Below are positions 40,901-54,100 of a DNA stretch of 64,000 bases, piece by piece (position 1 is the stretch's first letter; every line of letters begins with the position of its first letter). Origin of the DNA: Ochotona curzoniae (lineage: Eukaryota; Chordata; Mammalia; Lagomorpha; Ochotonidae); the NCBI RefSeq assembly GCF_017591425.1, contig NW_024466004.1:35776501-35840500 (forward strand), read 5' to 3'. A model generated the notes under the pieces. It was given only the letters and a program-made list of their open reading frames with translations. It had not been told where the DNA came from and searched no databases. Position numbers and translations under genes: made by a program.

Positions 40901-43900
40901 CACACAGAGAGAAAGGGACAATTGTGGTTTTTGAGAAGAAAGCATTTTTATGTTCAAAGTTAAAATTTTTCATTAAGTGTTCTGTCATACATATTATTTA
41001 TGATTTCTCTCACCAAAGGCTTTGCACTTTTAAGTGGGTAAGAAAAGTCTTTTTGATGGTTTTTCAAATAAGGTCCTAAGAAAAATAAAATTCTAGCCCT
41101 ACCTAGAAAGAATAATCAGGATTTTTAAGTTTGATCAATAAAAAAGAAATTACTTCAAGCAACCAAGTGTGTGGGTATTAATTAAAACAAACCTATAGAA
41201 AAAAAGATTTTTTAAAACAACTGATAAAATTGGCATGTGGCCAATCTATGTAACCAATTATACTTAATTTTGTTGAGGGTAATGTGGTTATGTTTTAAAA
41301 GTACACATTTTAGACATGCATACTAAAATATATAAAGATGAGACAATATAATGGCTGAGGGTTGCTTTAAAGCACTTTAAGCAGAAGTATAAAAAAGAAC
41401 AGATACAGCATGCTTGCATACTGAAATCATAATACTATTCTTTTTATACTTATGAATGTTTACAAAGTTCAAAAACACATTTTTGTAAGGAAAAAAATGA
41501 GACACACTAACAGATTTAACAAAACAAATTATCTAAATCATAAATTATTATCAAGTATCCCAGGAAAGAAAAATAAAGCTATTAGTATTCAAACTTGCCA
41601 GCAGTAAATCAAAGTTAAATTTTGGTTTCTCTTTAAAGACAGAATAAAGTTATAAGTGTGACCATCCTTTTTGAGTCTTGAATAATATTATGAATCTTAT
41701 AAAAGACTGAGGTCCCATTTTTATCATACTATTATAAGATGCAAACATTTTATTATGTTGGGAGGCAGCAAAAAGTTCACAAAAGATAACAAATAAATCA
41801 TAAGAGAAGGGAGATCTTCAGCAGACAGCTTTAGAAAATAAAATGTACTTCCTGGCACACCGAAGAAGGCACAAGAGAAATCCTGTAAATTCTAGCACTG
41901 CATGGAAGAAATGAAACCATCCCATGCTCCGTGTTTGCTCGTGCTTTTGTAAAATCAGATCTTTTTAATTACAAACTAACACATTAATTTGTGTAAAGAG
42001 AATTTCTGCTTGGTAATACATTTTTCTTGACCTGTGTTTGCTTCAAGGAAATAATAAAGCAAGTGTGCAGTGAAGCAGCCTAACAGTGCAGGAACACTAC
42101 AGAACAAACCTCAAGGAAAGCACTGTTATAGACTAATTAAATCGATATATCTAAGGGATGGCAGGCAGGGCTACTCAGAGAGGTGGCCTAGCTGCCTGTT
42201 CTCTTCTTTATTTTTCTTTGTTTTGTTTCCATTTCTAAGGACCCTTAATATTGTCTTGCTGTTCCCTCTGCCCCCCACACAAAATGGTTCCCAAGAGAAA
42301 CCATTAGGATGCTGTGTCACCATGTGACATTTCAAAACCTGGTAGACAGCAAGCCTGGGTGATATGAGAAATAGGTTTTCAACAGCACAGAGCAGCCTTG
42401 TTCCCACAGGAGCCTAGAGAGCACTGTTTAAGCAGTCCCTCCAAATTTATGTTACTATTTTGGTCACAGGCACACTCTTTCAACAGCTACAATATGCAAT
42501 TAAAGCAAAACTTCCATCCAGGCTAACTTGATCACAACAGTAGATTGTCTCCAGAGCAATTTCCCACAGTGTCCTCCACACTAAAAACAATGAGGTCTAA
42601 CTATGAAGGCTCTTTCTTTAACACATAGCTGACTGTTTCAACAAGGAGAAGTTCTTGTAAATGGCATCATGTAACTGATAAGTCAAGACACAAATGTGAA
42701 GAATATTATGTCAGATCAGAACAAACGCAGTTTTATCAAAAAGGGAAGCGTGATTTCTTTATTGATCTCTTTCATTCACATCTTTTAAGTATTTTTTTAA
42801 ATGTAGGTTGTAATCATAAACAGGGAAAGTAAAACATATGAAACAGTAACTGTACATATAATCTAGATTAAAATATAAATGGAAGATATTAATTATAACA
42901 AACTTATAAAATCACTTTAACATACTTTTTAAAAATATGGAATCTCAAAGCACTTTAGCTTAAAGTATGACTTAATCAGATAGACATTGCTGTTCACAGT
43001 GAGAGACAAGACATTTAAATGAAGTTAATTAATTACTTAAGCAGGATGTTTGATGAATTCCCTTAACCGCCTTCAAAATAGTTGTATAAATCAATGTATA
43101 ACCTAAGATCTGTCCAACTGCCATGTATTTCCTGAAGCAGCTCAGTTGTTACTACAAAAATTAAATGAGCCCTGAATGAAGCTTCATTAAATGGATTTAA
43201 AATGAAGACTCCCTAACATTGATTTTCTTTGCTGTTTGAGTCACATCTGTATTGACTAGAGATTGGGCGAATGGCTCCTCACAATGGCCAAGCCAATGCC
43301 ATTGACTTTCTCTTAAAGTAACCCACTTGTTTTCTGCAGTGAGAGGTTATTGTCTCCTCCCTAGAGCCACTTAGAGAGCAAGGACCATTTGACCCCTCAG
43401 AGCCTAGGATCAACTCAGACCCTGCAGCATGCATAAACTTTGCCTGTAGTTCTGGGCTCTCCATTTGCCTGCCTCATTTTCCAAAATGCCATCTATTCTT
43501 ATAACATCAGAAATCTACTTAATCAAGAGACACAGTAAAATACTGAGGTCTGACTAGGCAAATTTCCTGCCACAGGAGACAAATATGCTCCCTCCTCTCC
43601 ACACATTTTCTGAAAGTTAAGCAGATAGAGAAAAGAGAGAGCTTCCATTCTTTGGTTCATTCCCTAAATGCCTGGGCAAACCAGCCAGGGGGCCTGGCTG
43701 AAACTGAGACCAGAAGCCAGGAACTCAAGGCAGCTTTCCTACACGGGTGGCAGGAACTCAACTACTTCAGTGAGTATCACTACTGCCTCCTGTGGGCTGC
43801 AGTAGCAGAAAGCTGGAATCAAGCCACGGCTCAGAAATGAACCCAGGCATTCTTGGTACCCTAAGTAGTAGTTCAAACACCTGATCCAAGAGAATGTTTT

Positions 43901-46900
43901 TTTCCCCATTCATCAGATTATTGAGGTTAAAATGCATACACATTGTGGGCTACTGCCCTAAAACCCAGAAAGTAGGGCATAATGGTATGTAAAATGGTAG
44001 CATTCTTAATTTTTCATATGAAGTCCTTTGTCTATAGCCCCCGCCCCACTTTGAAAGTCTTAGTTCAAGGCTACATGCTTTTCCTTTATGCATAGACATG
44101 GCTGCTGAACATAGGCTGTTTAAAATAAGCAACAGTAAATTAAGTAAGATGGGACCAGCATTGTGGCTCTGTACTCTGCAAAGTAGACTGCTGCTTGCAA
44201 AACTGGCATCCTACAAGGCCATGAGCTTCTAACCAGCACCATCTAGGAAGCAACCCAGATTATGGAGCATCTCTGTCTCTATCGCAGTAAATCTGCATGC
44301 CAAATAAATTCTTTAAAAACATTTTTAAAAAAAGTTGGAAAGACCAGAATCTAAGCAATCTATAAATTAGCCACTGTTTTAAAAAGATGTTTTGGGCCCA
44401 GCGACACGACCTAGCAGCTAAAGTCCTCGCCTTGAAAACACCAGGATCCCATATGGGCACCGGCTCTATTCCCAGCAGCTCCACTTCCATCCAGCTCCCT
44501 GCTTGTGGCTTGAGAAAGCATTCGAGGACGGCCCAAAGCCTTGGGACCCTGCTCCCGTGTGGGAGATTTGGAGGAAGTTCTTGGCTCCTGGCTTCAGATC
44601 AGCACGGCACCGGCCATTCTGCTCACTTCGGGAGTGAATCATCAGATGGAAGATCTTCCTCTCTATCTCGCCTCCTCTCTATATATCTGATTTTGTCATA
44701 AAAATAAATAAATCTTAAAAAGAAAAAAAGATATTTTAACAGTTTAAAATAATTTTCAAAAGCAAGATAGCATGTCAACACTGGAACAAGTTTAGGTCTT
44801 ACCTGCCACAAATCACTTCTTAAATTCACCAAGAAGAAAGAGTCTCCAATAAAACAGTCATTCTCTCTTGGATGAAGTGGCTTATTTGCAAAAGGGTCAG
44901 GATGACAGCACCATTCTCCAACGAGAGCTCCCCAGTTCTCACACGGCAGTGGCAGCACCCTCAGGAGCTTCCTAGCGGAAAGAGGAAAATCTGTTTTCCA
45001 CAGATGGAACTAACATTATCATAATTAAATCAGCATGAAAAATGAAAAGAACCCATTAGCCACATGGTTGCTACACTAATTTTCCTAACTTATAAAACTA
45101 TTACACTCACTACATATCATGTAGAGAATTCAAAGTATAAAGAAAATAAAAGCCACCCTTCTCTCACCGCTTAAATTAACTACTTTTCATTTGATAGTGT
45201 ATTTCTTTGCCAGCTTTTCTAGCACACATTTGTACACATGCACAAGAAGTCTAAAATTAAGAGGACATACATAAACTATATTTTGCTTTTATTTAGCTTT
45301 GTCATGCTTTCCTAATGTATCCATAATTACTCTCTTCCCTATTAAGACTTTTTAGAAAATTCACTCAATGTTAGATATCTGAGTTTTGAGCTTTTCATTA
45401 CCAATAACCCTGCGATAAATATTCTGGCTGGGAAAAAAAAAATATATATATATGTATATATATATCTGACTTTTTAGGAAAAAAATCTCAGCGAGGTTAT
45501 AGTTGCAAATGATATGCATATTTTCAGTCAACACTCACTTGGTGAAACTACTTTTTCAGTTGGTTTTTATTAAAAAGGCAGATTCTACAGAGAGAAGGAG
45601 AGATAGAAAGATCTTGCATCCACTGGTTCACTCCCCTAATGGCTGCAATGGCTGGAGCTAAGCCAAATAGAAAGCCAGACATCCCTTCTGAATCTCCCAT
45701 GTAGGTACAGGGTCCCAAGGCTCTGGGCCATCCTCCACTGCTCTTCAAGGCCACAAAAAGGGAGTCGGATGGGAAGCGGCACAGCCAGGACCTGAAAATC
45801 ACCCAACTGGAATGCCAGTGATTGCAGGCATAGGATTAGGCAACTGAGCCATCACACCTGCCCAAGTAAACTTTTCAGACAGTCTTTACAAATCAAGAAA
45901 TCTTGTATTAACCTACTTTGTAATTGAATAGTAGTATGGTATTTTCCTCTTCAAGCAAATAATGGTGAAAATATTCTGTTGCTTTAACTGGTGGCTTTTA
46001 AATTAACTGACTTTCATACTTACTGAATATTTTTTCTTCTTTCTTAAATGACTAATATTTTACAGTGAGGTATTAATATGCTTTTATTGATTTTAAGAGT
46101 TATTTCAACTTATTTTCTATTTGTCAGTATCAGTTGTTACAATTTTTTTTTCAGTATCACCTTTAATTTGGCTTATGTGTCTTAATTTCAAATCACCTAA
46201 CAGTATCTACTGTGATTTTTTTCCCCCATTACTGTATTTAAATAATTTTATTTTGAAAAATTTCCTGAAAAGAATTCTTGATGCTTCTCGGTTGGCAAGA
46301 AACATAGGCTGATAGTCCAGTGAATCTGCGTGTTTAATTAAACTTAAGACCTCCAGTGGGCTATTCACACTTTATTCTATTTAATACACCAAGTTGTTTG
46401 TGAGATAAGAATTATCAATTTTAGACTTTTAGAAAAACTTCAGAAAAGTTACAAAGCTAATAAAGACAAGAAAAGTTACAAAGCTAATAAAGACAATTCT
46501 CACATACACTTTCCCCAACTTTACCTAACCTTCTATTTTACAAAACTGCTCGAGTTATCAAAACTCCAGTCTTTATCTGTATTTCACCAGTTATCCCACT
46601 AACGGCCTTTTATTATTTTTTTTTTCCTAAGTTCCAATCTACAATAATGTATTCAGCATCTCTCCTGACCGCTCCTGATCTGTGACAGTTTCGCAGGCTT
46701 TCCTTGTCAGGACTGGAGCTATTTAAAGAACACCGGTCAGGTATTCCATAGAAAATGTCTCAATCTGAGCTTCTGTCTGATGTCGTCTTAGATTGGAATG
46801 GACATATGGCTTCAAAGGAAGAACCATCAACACATCACAGGAGACATCGCTTTACTTGTCACCAAGGAAATTAATCATGCTCGTGGTGATGTCATGGCTA

Positions 46901-49900
46901 AAGTGACAATAGCCTTCTCCACTAATAAAAATATAGTAAATTAATGTACACTTAGACATAAAATGTGAAAGAAGTAAATGTACCTTTTTTTTAAAGATTT
47001 ATTTATTTTAGAGTTAAAGAAAGGAGGGTGGGGAAGAGGAAGAGATCCTCCAGCTGCTGATTCTTTATCCAATTGGCCACAAAGGCTGAAGCTGGTCCAA
47101 ACCAAAGCCAGGAGCCAGAAGTTTCACCCAGGTCTCGGATGCGGGTGGCTAGGGCCCAAGCGCATGAGCCAACCTCCTCTCCTCTTCCAGGCGTCACAGC
47201 AGGAGGCTGGATCAGAAGAGGAGCAGCTGGGACTGAAACCAGACTCGTGTGCCATGTCAGCATCACAGATGGCAACTTTACTTGCCATGCCACAACATCA
47301 GCCCTGAATATACCTGTTTTTAATGATTTCCCCTGTAGTAATTGTTTTTATTTATTTAATTTTATCCATAATTTTCCTGTCAACTCTGAGTTTCATAAAA
47401 GGGCAATCATAGTTTGCAACAGGGTACATATCTAATTTATAACTTCAGAGGACAGAGCTAGAAGAAATAAAAACAGATTTTAGCTTAAAATAAGTAATAA
47501 TTTTCCTTTCAAAATAGCAGATGCCGTACTACAGCATCATGTACACTGCTGGGCCCAAGAAGAATAACGCAGCAGCAATTATTCAATCATCCATTTCCTG
47601 GCTTCTACTAGGAAATCAAACATGCTGCCAACACAAGTAATGAATACACACAGTTCTTCTCTTCAAGGACTCATACTATGCTTATTTACGCCTATAAACA
47701 AAGAGAACCACATGTAACAAATGCTTCTAACAGGAGCTGCTATAGTGACTCAACAGGCCAATCCTTCACCATGCAGCACCATATAAGCACTGGTTCTAGC
47801 CCCATCTGTTCTACTTCCCATGTAGCACCCTGCTTAAGGACTGGGGAAGCAGAAGATGGCTGAAGCCCTTGGGCCCTGACTCCTGGCTACAGATTGGCTC
47901 AACTCTGGCTGTTGCATCACCTAGGGTGCGAGCCAGCAGATAAAAGCTCACTCTATTTTTCCTCCCCTCTGTAAATTTGCCTTTCAAAAATAAATTAATC
48001 CTTAAAAAGATGTTTCTAATAAAATAGTGGCTCTAAACTCTCGAGTTTAAATTCTTGAGTTAAATTTGTTGAAAGCATTCAGCCCTGATGGACTGCCTGA
48101 CATTGTAGCAACAACGTCGGGCCACCTTTACATAACAGACTGATAGAAACGTAACTCCTTATGAACGAGTATACTAATATAACCACATGGGGAAAAATCA
48201 GTTAGAGGGGGGTGGAAACTTAGGGGAAGAATCACACTCTACAGAATGGTTTCATAAAATTTGAAGTTAAAAATAAAGATTACTTAAAAGAAAGCATTCA
48301 GGCCCGGCGGCGTGGCCTAGTAGCTAAAGTCCTCGCCTTGAACGCGCTGGGTTCCCATATGGGCACCGGTTCTAATCCCAGCAGTCCCACTTCCCATCCA
48401 GCTCCCTGCTTGTGGTCTGGAAAAGCAGTCAAGCACAGCCCAAAGCCTTGGGACCCTGCACCCATGTGGGAGACCTGGAAGAAGCTCCAGGCTCCTGGCT
48501 CCAGATCAGCACAACTCCAGCCGTTGTGGCCGCTTGGGGAGTGAATCATCAGACAGAAGATCTTCCTCTCTGTCTCTCTTCCTCTCTGTATATCTGACTT
48601 TCCAATAAAAATAAATAAATCTCAAAAATAAAAGCATTTACCCCTCCCTTAAACATATATTCTCATGTGCATACAAAATCTGCAGGCTTTCCCCAAAGCA
48701 ATTCAGGAATTCAAGATAATATATAAATAAAATACTAGGAAGCATAGATGGTATATAAACTGCAAAAAATAGCGTCTGGTCTGGCCTTTACAGGATGATG
48801 AGTTCTCCAGATAATATGCAAAATTAAAGGGCATTATGGAAGAAAAAAACATATATGCAGCAATATACTATTTTATCAATGGACTCTACTGAATCACAAT
48901 TCCTGACTCAGAGTGAGCCCTTACATAAAATTAACTCGCCTATTTTGATAATAGGTGAAGCCCTAGTTGGATCTGTTGAATAATAGGAAGAAAGAGTTAA
49001 GAAACCTCTTTCCCTGCTGCTAGAGAATCTGACCTTTGGTTTAACCACCTGCTCTGTTACCCTGGAAACCAGGTAAGATCACAGGCATCAACTATATTGC
49101 TAGGCAACACTGCTGAGACTGAAAGGATCGCTGATTAGTAAATTGCTTCCGGACTGTGAAGCACCATGAACGAGAACATCTGATGAGGCCACCTCGAGTT
49201 CTGCTTCCACCATGCAGCTGGTTTCGGGGAACCCTACAAACTGTGCCAAAGAATTGGTCTAAGAGCTGAAGCTGCTTTTAAGCCAAATGGCAACATCCTT
49301 GCTGGATGTGGATCTTGTGCTTTGTGCCCAAAGCTGTCATGTGGGGAGATAGTCTCCACGTAGGAATGTGAACTGTCATTCATAGCAAGTGCCTCAAACT
49401 CCCTACTGGGAGCAACTGCCCTGCTGGCAACAAGTGCGACTCTCGTATATTTAGTTGAACTTATAAAAATCCCTGGTGGGGCCCACACACCCTATTCCAT
49501 CCAACACTCTCCCAACTATGTGAGGTGAGTTACCATTCCCTTATTGCATGGGAGGAAAGCAAAACTCAGAAGGGTTGACTCATCTGTCACAATTCACAGA
49601 ATCAGACCTGACAAGCGAGGCCAGGTGTTTTGCTACAAAACTAAGCTCTTTCACTTGGAAGATACAATCCCTCCCCTGCCAAGGCAGCAGGCTGGGCAGG
49701 TGGTGGATGTCACGCTGTGAGCTGTTGCTATCACGCAGAAGGATATGGACTTGGTCCTCTGCACAGAATGGGGCGCTGGGCCTGTGTAAACGCCTGGATC
49801 TTCTGTCTCCAACATTCTGCACTGATGCCAACAGGCAAAAGTGCAAAAGATACTGATGTCAAAGTCCCATAAATGATCAAAGAAATGAACGCACATCTCA

Positions 49901-51092
49901 AAGACCCAGGAGATGTGATGCACATTAACATAAAATATGGCATTTCAAACTTAACTTGGTCCTGTATCATAGAGAATAAAAGCTGTAATAGATCCTACAG
50001 CATCCACATAAGACATCTGGAACAAGAAAGTGTATATTTCACAAGTCATTACAAGATAAAAGGGGTTTTATAGCAGAAAGAAATTTTGTTCTGATGTTTT
50101 AGAAAAAACCTTTAAGGACAAAAGATGTATTTTAATCACAGCTTTACTGAAAGCATATCTATCTAAAACCCTGAAATGTATACTTTGATATGATCTACTT
50201 CCCAGGAGAACTTTCACAATAAAAGATACTCTTTTTTTTTTTCCAAGATAGCTTTTAGGTTAAAATACAAAGAAAAAGAACTGCTGGAGCTAGCCGAATG
50301 AAATGGTTTCTTCATTTCACTCTAAGTTTATGATTTTATAAGTTCAAAATACATTAAAATTTGTTCACTATTTTTAGTACATGTAGGCACAAATTTGGGG
50401 GAAATAATAAAACAGAAATAGGTATTATGACATAGCAGGTAAGCTGCCACTTCGCCTTCCGACATCCACGGACCTGAGTTCTAGTCCCAACTCTGCAGGC
50501 ATCTGGGGAGTGAACTGACAAATGTAAGATTTCTCTCTCTTTCAAAAAGACAAACTTTAGGGCCCGCTGGCGTGGCCTAGCGGCTAAAGTCCTCGCCTTG
50601 AATGCACCGCCCGGGATCCCATATGGGCGCCTAATCCCGGCAGCTCCACTTCCACTTCCCTTCCAGCTCCCTGCCTCTGGCCTGGGAAAGCAGTTGAGGA
50701 CAGCCCAAAGTCTTGGGACCCTTCACCTGTGTGGGATACCCAGAAGAAGTTCCTGGATCCTGGCCTCGGATCGGCATAGCATCAGCCATTGCGGTCACTT
50801 GGGGAGTGAATCATCGGACGGAAGATGTTCCTCTCTGTCTCTCCTCCTCTCTGTATATCTGACTTTCCAATAAATAAATGAATAAATCTTAAAAAAAAAA
50901 AGACAAACTTTAAATTAAAATAAACATAAAATCTTATTTATTTAGCATGTTTTATTTAATACAGGCTGTAAATTCCTAGTTGAATATCCAAAATGCCACA
51001 TATGACTTCATGGGACATATCAAAGTCAAAATTTGGGCTATGGATATAGGATTGATGTGAAACCAATTAACAGATATGGGTCCTATCCTTAA

Positions 51093-51123
<31 letters not shown>

Positions 51124-54100
51124 AATAATACACAAAATAAATTAAAAATAAACAAAAAAAACAAAACAATTACATAAAAACATTATAAAACAAATATAAA
51201 TTACAAAAAAATTATCTCATGCAAGTCTGCCACAACTTAAACTTGCAGAAGACATAACAAATTCCAAAGAAAATGAATGCTTGGCTGATTCGTAGACCTT
51301 TCATAAATAAACTGTACTAACATTGTTTCATATTATAACTGTTTTGATCTCCACCACAAGATAATTATCAAGTGTATATGTTCAGAGCAATTCTACAGAA
51401 ATCTCCACTGCCATAATAAAAATGTAAGTTAGAGAATTTAATTGTAAAGACACAAGGCATTACTTGTTTTCAGATAATAACAAAAAAAGTGGCTAAGAGG
51501 ACCTGGTATGGTGGCCTAACGGCTAAAGCCCTCGCCTTGCACACACCAGTATCCCATATAGGTGCTGGTTCTAATCCCACTCACCCCGCTTCCCATCCAG
51601 CTCCCTGCTTGTGGCCTGGGAAAGCAGTCAAGCACAGCCCAAAGCTTTGGGATCCTGCACCTGCGTGGGAGACCTGGAAGAAGCTCCAGGCTCCTGGCTT
51701 CGGATCGACTCAACTCTGGCCATTCTGGTCACTTGGGGAGTGAACCAGCAGATGGAAGATCTTCCCCTTGTCTCTCTTCCTCTCTGTATATGACTTTACA
51801 ATCAAATTTAAAAAAAAAAAAAAGTGGCTGAGAAGATGTGAGTTTAAACCATGAAAAAAGATGCTCTCTCTCTGAAAACAAAAAACAAAAGCTGCTGTAA
51901 TTAGCAGATTTCATACGCTTTGCTCTTAATGTAGGCCCAGTGCGGTAGCCTAGCGGCTAAAGTCCTCGCCTTGCACATTCCAGGATAGAATATGGGTGCC
52001 AGTTCTAATCCTGGCGGCTCCCAGTTCCCATCCAGCTCCCTGCCTGTGGCCTGGAAAAGCAGTCAAGGACAGCCCAAAGCATTGGGACCCTATACCCTCA
52101 TGGGAGACCTGCAGGAGGTTCCAAGCTCCCTGGCTCCTGGCTTTGGATTGGCTGAGCTCCAGCCATTGCAGCCACTTGGGGAGTGAATCATCAGATGGAA
52201 GATCTTCCTCTCTGTCTCTGCTTCTCTCTGCATATCTGCCTTTCTAATAAACAAATAAATAAATCTTTAAAAACAAAAACAAATTTTTAAAAGCTCCTAA
52301 CATGTCTTAATGAGTTAACTGCCCTCTATATCTTATTCCTACAATTTACTTGATAAGAATCTTTCATTACAAACAAGAGGAAGAAAAGAACCGCCACTGA
52401 TACTTTACCACCCAAATAACAGCACCACAGAAATCCAAAGTACAACTGAGGGGGTTTACTGATCTGACAATTTTCATGCTAACAGGATTCTGATAGGTTT
52501 CTCTAATCCAACTTACCCATTTCATGGATGAGAAAACTAAGGCCCAGGAATTTAAAAAAGACAAAAATCTGTCCACAAATAAGGCTAGTTAGCAAGTAGG
52601 TCTCAACTCCACTTCATTTGTTCTTATTTGAGAGCTCTGACTAAACCAACCAATACAACTTCCTGGAAAACTTATGTATAATTGCTGGATTTTCTTACAG
52701 CACATATGAGGCATCTTCAAAAAGTTCACACAAAATGTGTATTATGAAAAGTGTGTAGATTTCAAAGTGCCTCATACAAAGAAATTCATATATTTCCATG
52801 AATTTTGGGAAGTACCCTCATAAATTTGGGGGAAATACCTGTGGTCTTGTTTTCTACTTAATGCACACCGAAGTTATCCTGACCACTCAAAACAGTCAGC
52901 TGAGGGGAAAACGAGACATGAACTAAATGGGCAAATGCTGGAGAAAGTAGATTTTTTTATAAAACCAGCAGCCCTGAGGCATACTGCCTAAGAAAAGACA
53001 AAGATAAAGCCTTGAGTCGTTTACTAAGGATCTGTCTACATTGCTCAAGTGGCATTCACAGGCCAGACACAGGGTGCGACTCTGCAAAGGCTGCAAGGAA
53101 GTCCTTGGCAGAATGAGGTACTTCAACCCTTAGGTAATCTGAGCAAAGAACCCAAGTTAGGGAAATCACTCTGGGAGGTTTATAACCTCAAAGTGACACC
53201 ATGGTAAGTGCCCTCCTCATCTACACGGGCCCGTGCTGTGAATCAGCAAGCAAAAAGGAAGGACTGGTAGAAAAGCGAAATAAATATATCAAAATGTATT
53301 CAATTCAATCCAGCAAAAATTTATGAGATAATGTGTCTGATGTTAGGGATGATGATGATGGTGGTAAGAACCAGAACAACAGAACTTAACACTTCCTCAA
53401 TGTTTACCATGTGTCAGGAACTGTTAGCAACACTTAAAATCACTGACTCCTCTAAAACAAACAAAAAAGAAAAACCAACCATCGAGTTGGTCCTATTGTT
53501 ATCCACAGTTTCCGAATAACACACAGTGTGCTTCCTGTTTCCTGCCCAGTTCACATGGTTCGTACATGGTGAAGGAAGCCCAGACGCTTGGCTCCGGAGT
53601 TGAAAGTACTAATCGCTGCATGACTCTGTTCTCTCAGGAGTTGAAACAAAGGATGCTAAGGTCACTAAAGACTGTTCCTACTCCTCAGAGTCTCATGAAT
53701 CAGGATCCAGGGAAGGCTTCCTGCTGGCAGGTGTCCCGTAGGAGCCAAGCAGGGGACCACGGTGGTGCACTCCAGGAGAGGCCCTTGCACAAAGAACTAG
53801 GAAGAAAAGCAGGAGGAGACTGCATGCTGATCACCAGAGATGGGTACTGAACATCAGCAACTACTGGTGTGGGTTTATTCATTTGTCTTTAGGAAAAAGC
53901 AGAAATTGGTAAAACAGGATTGAAATGTGAGATGCAGGTGTAAACGGTCGAGGTGAACAAATAAAGAGCCTCACGTGGCATGCTAAGGACTTCCGGAATT
54001 TATCCTGAATGGAATGGGGGGGAGGGGTTCCTGGAAGTGTTTGCACATGAGTGCCAGCTGCATTTTACAACAATCATTCCATGGCATAGCAATGGACTGG

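Larger units (their letters stand above)
38304..44802 (-). other. UBE3D intron 4
   Basis: The intron holds a MIR relic, five or six SINEs and a long SINE-free part (40790-43590) in which I recognise no repeat. A 63-nt exon-like segment at 40012-40074 is described separately. Confidence 0.8.

Noticed and set aside
49000..49530. Possible endogenous retrovirus
   Set aside because: Apart from a TATA-like string there are no paired LTRs, primer-binding site or gag/pol-like frames; it was kept only as a low-confidence LTR-like relic.
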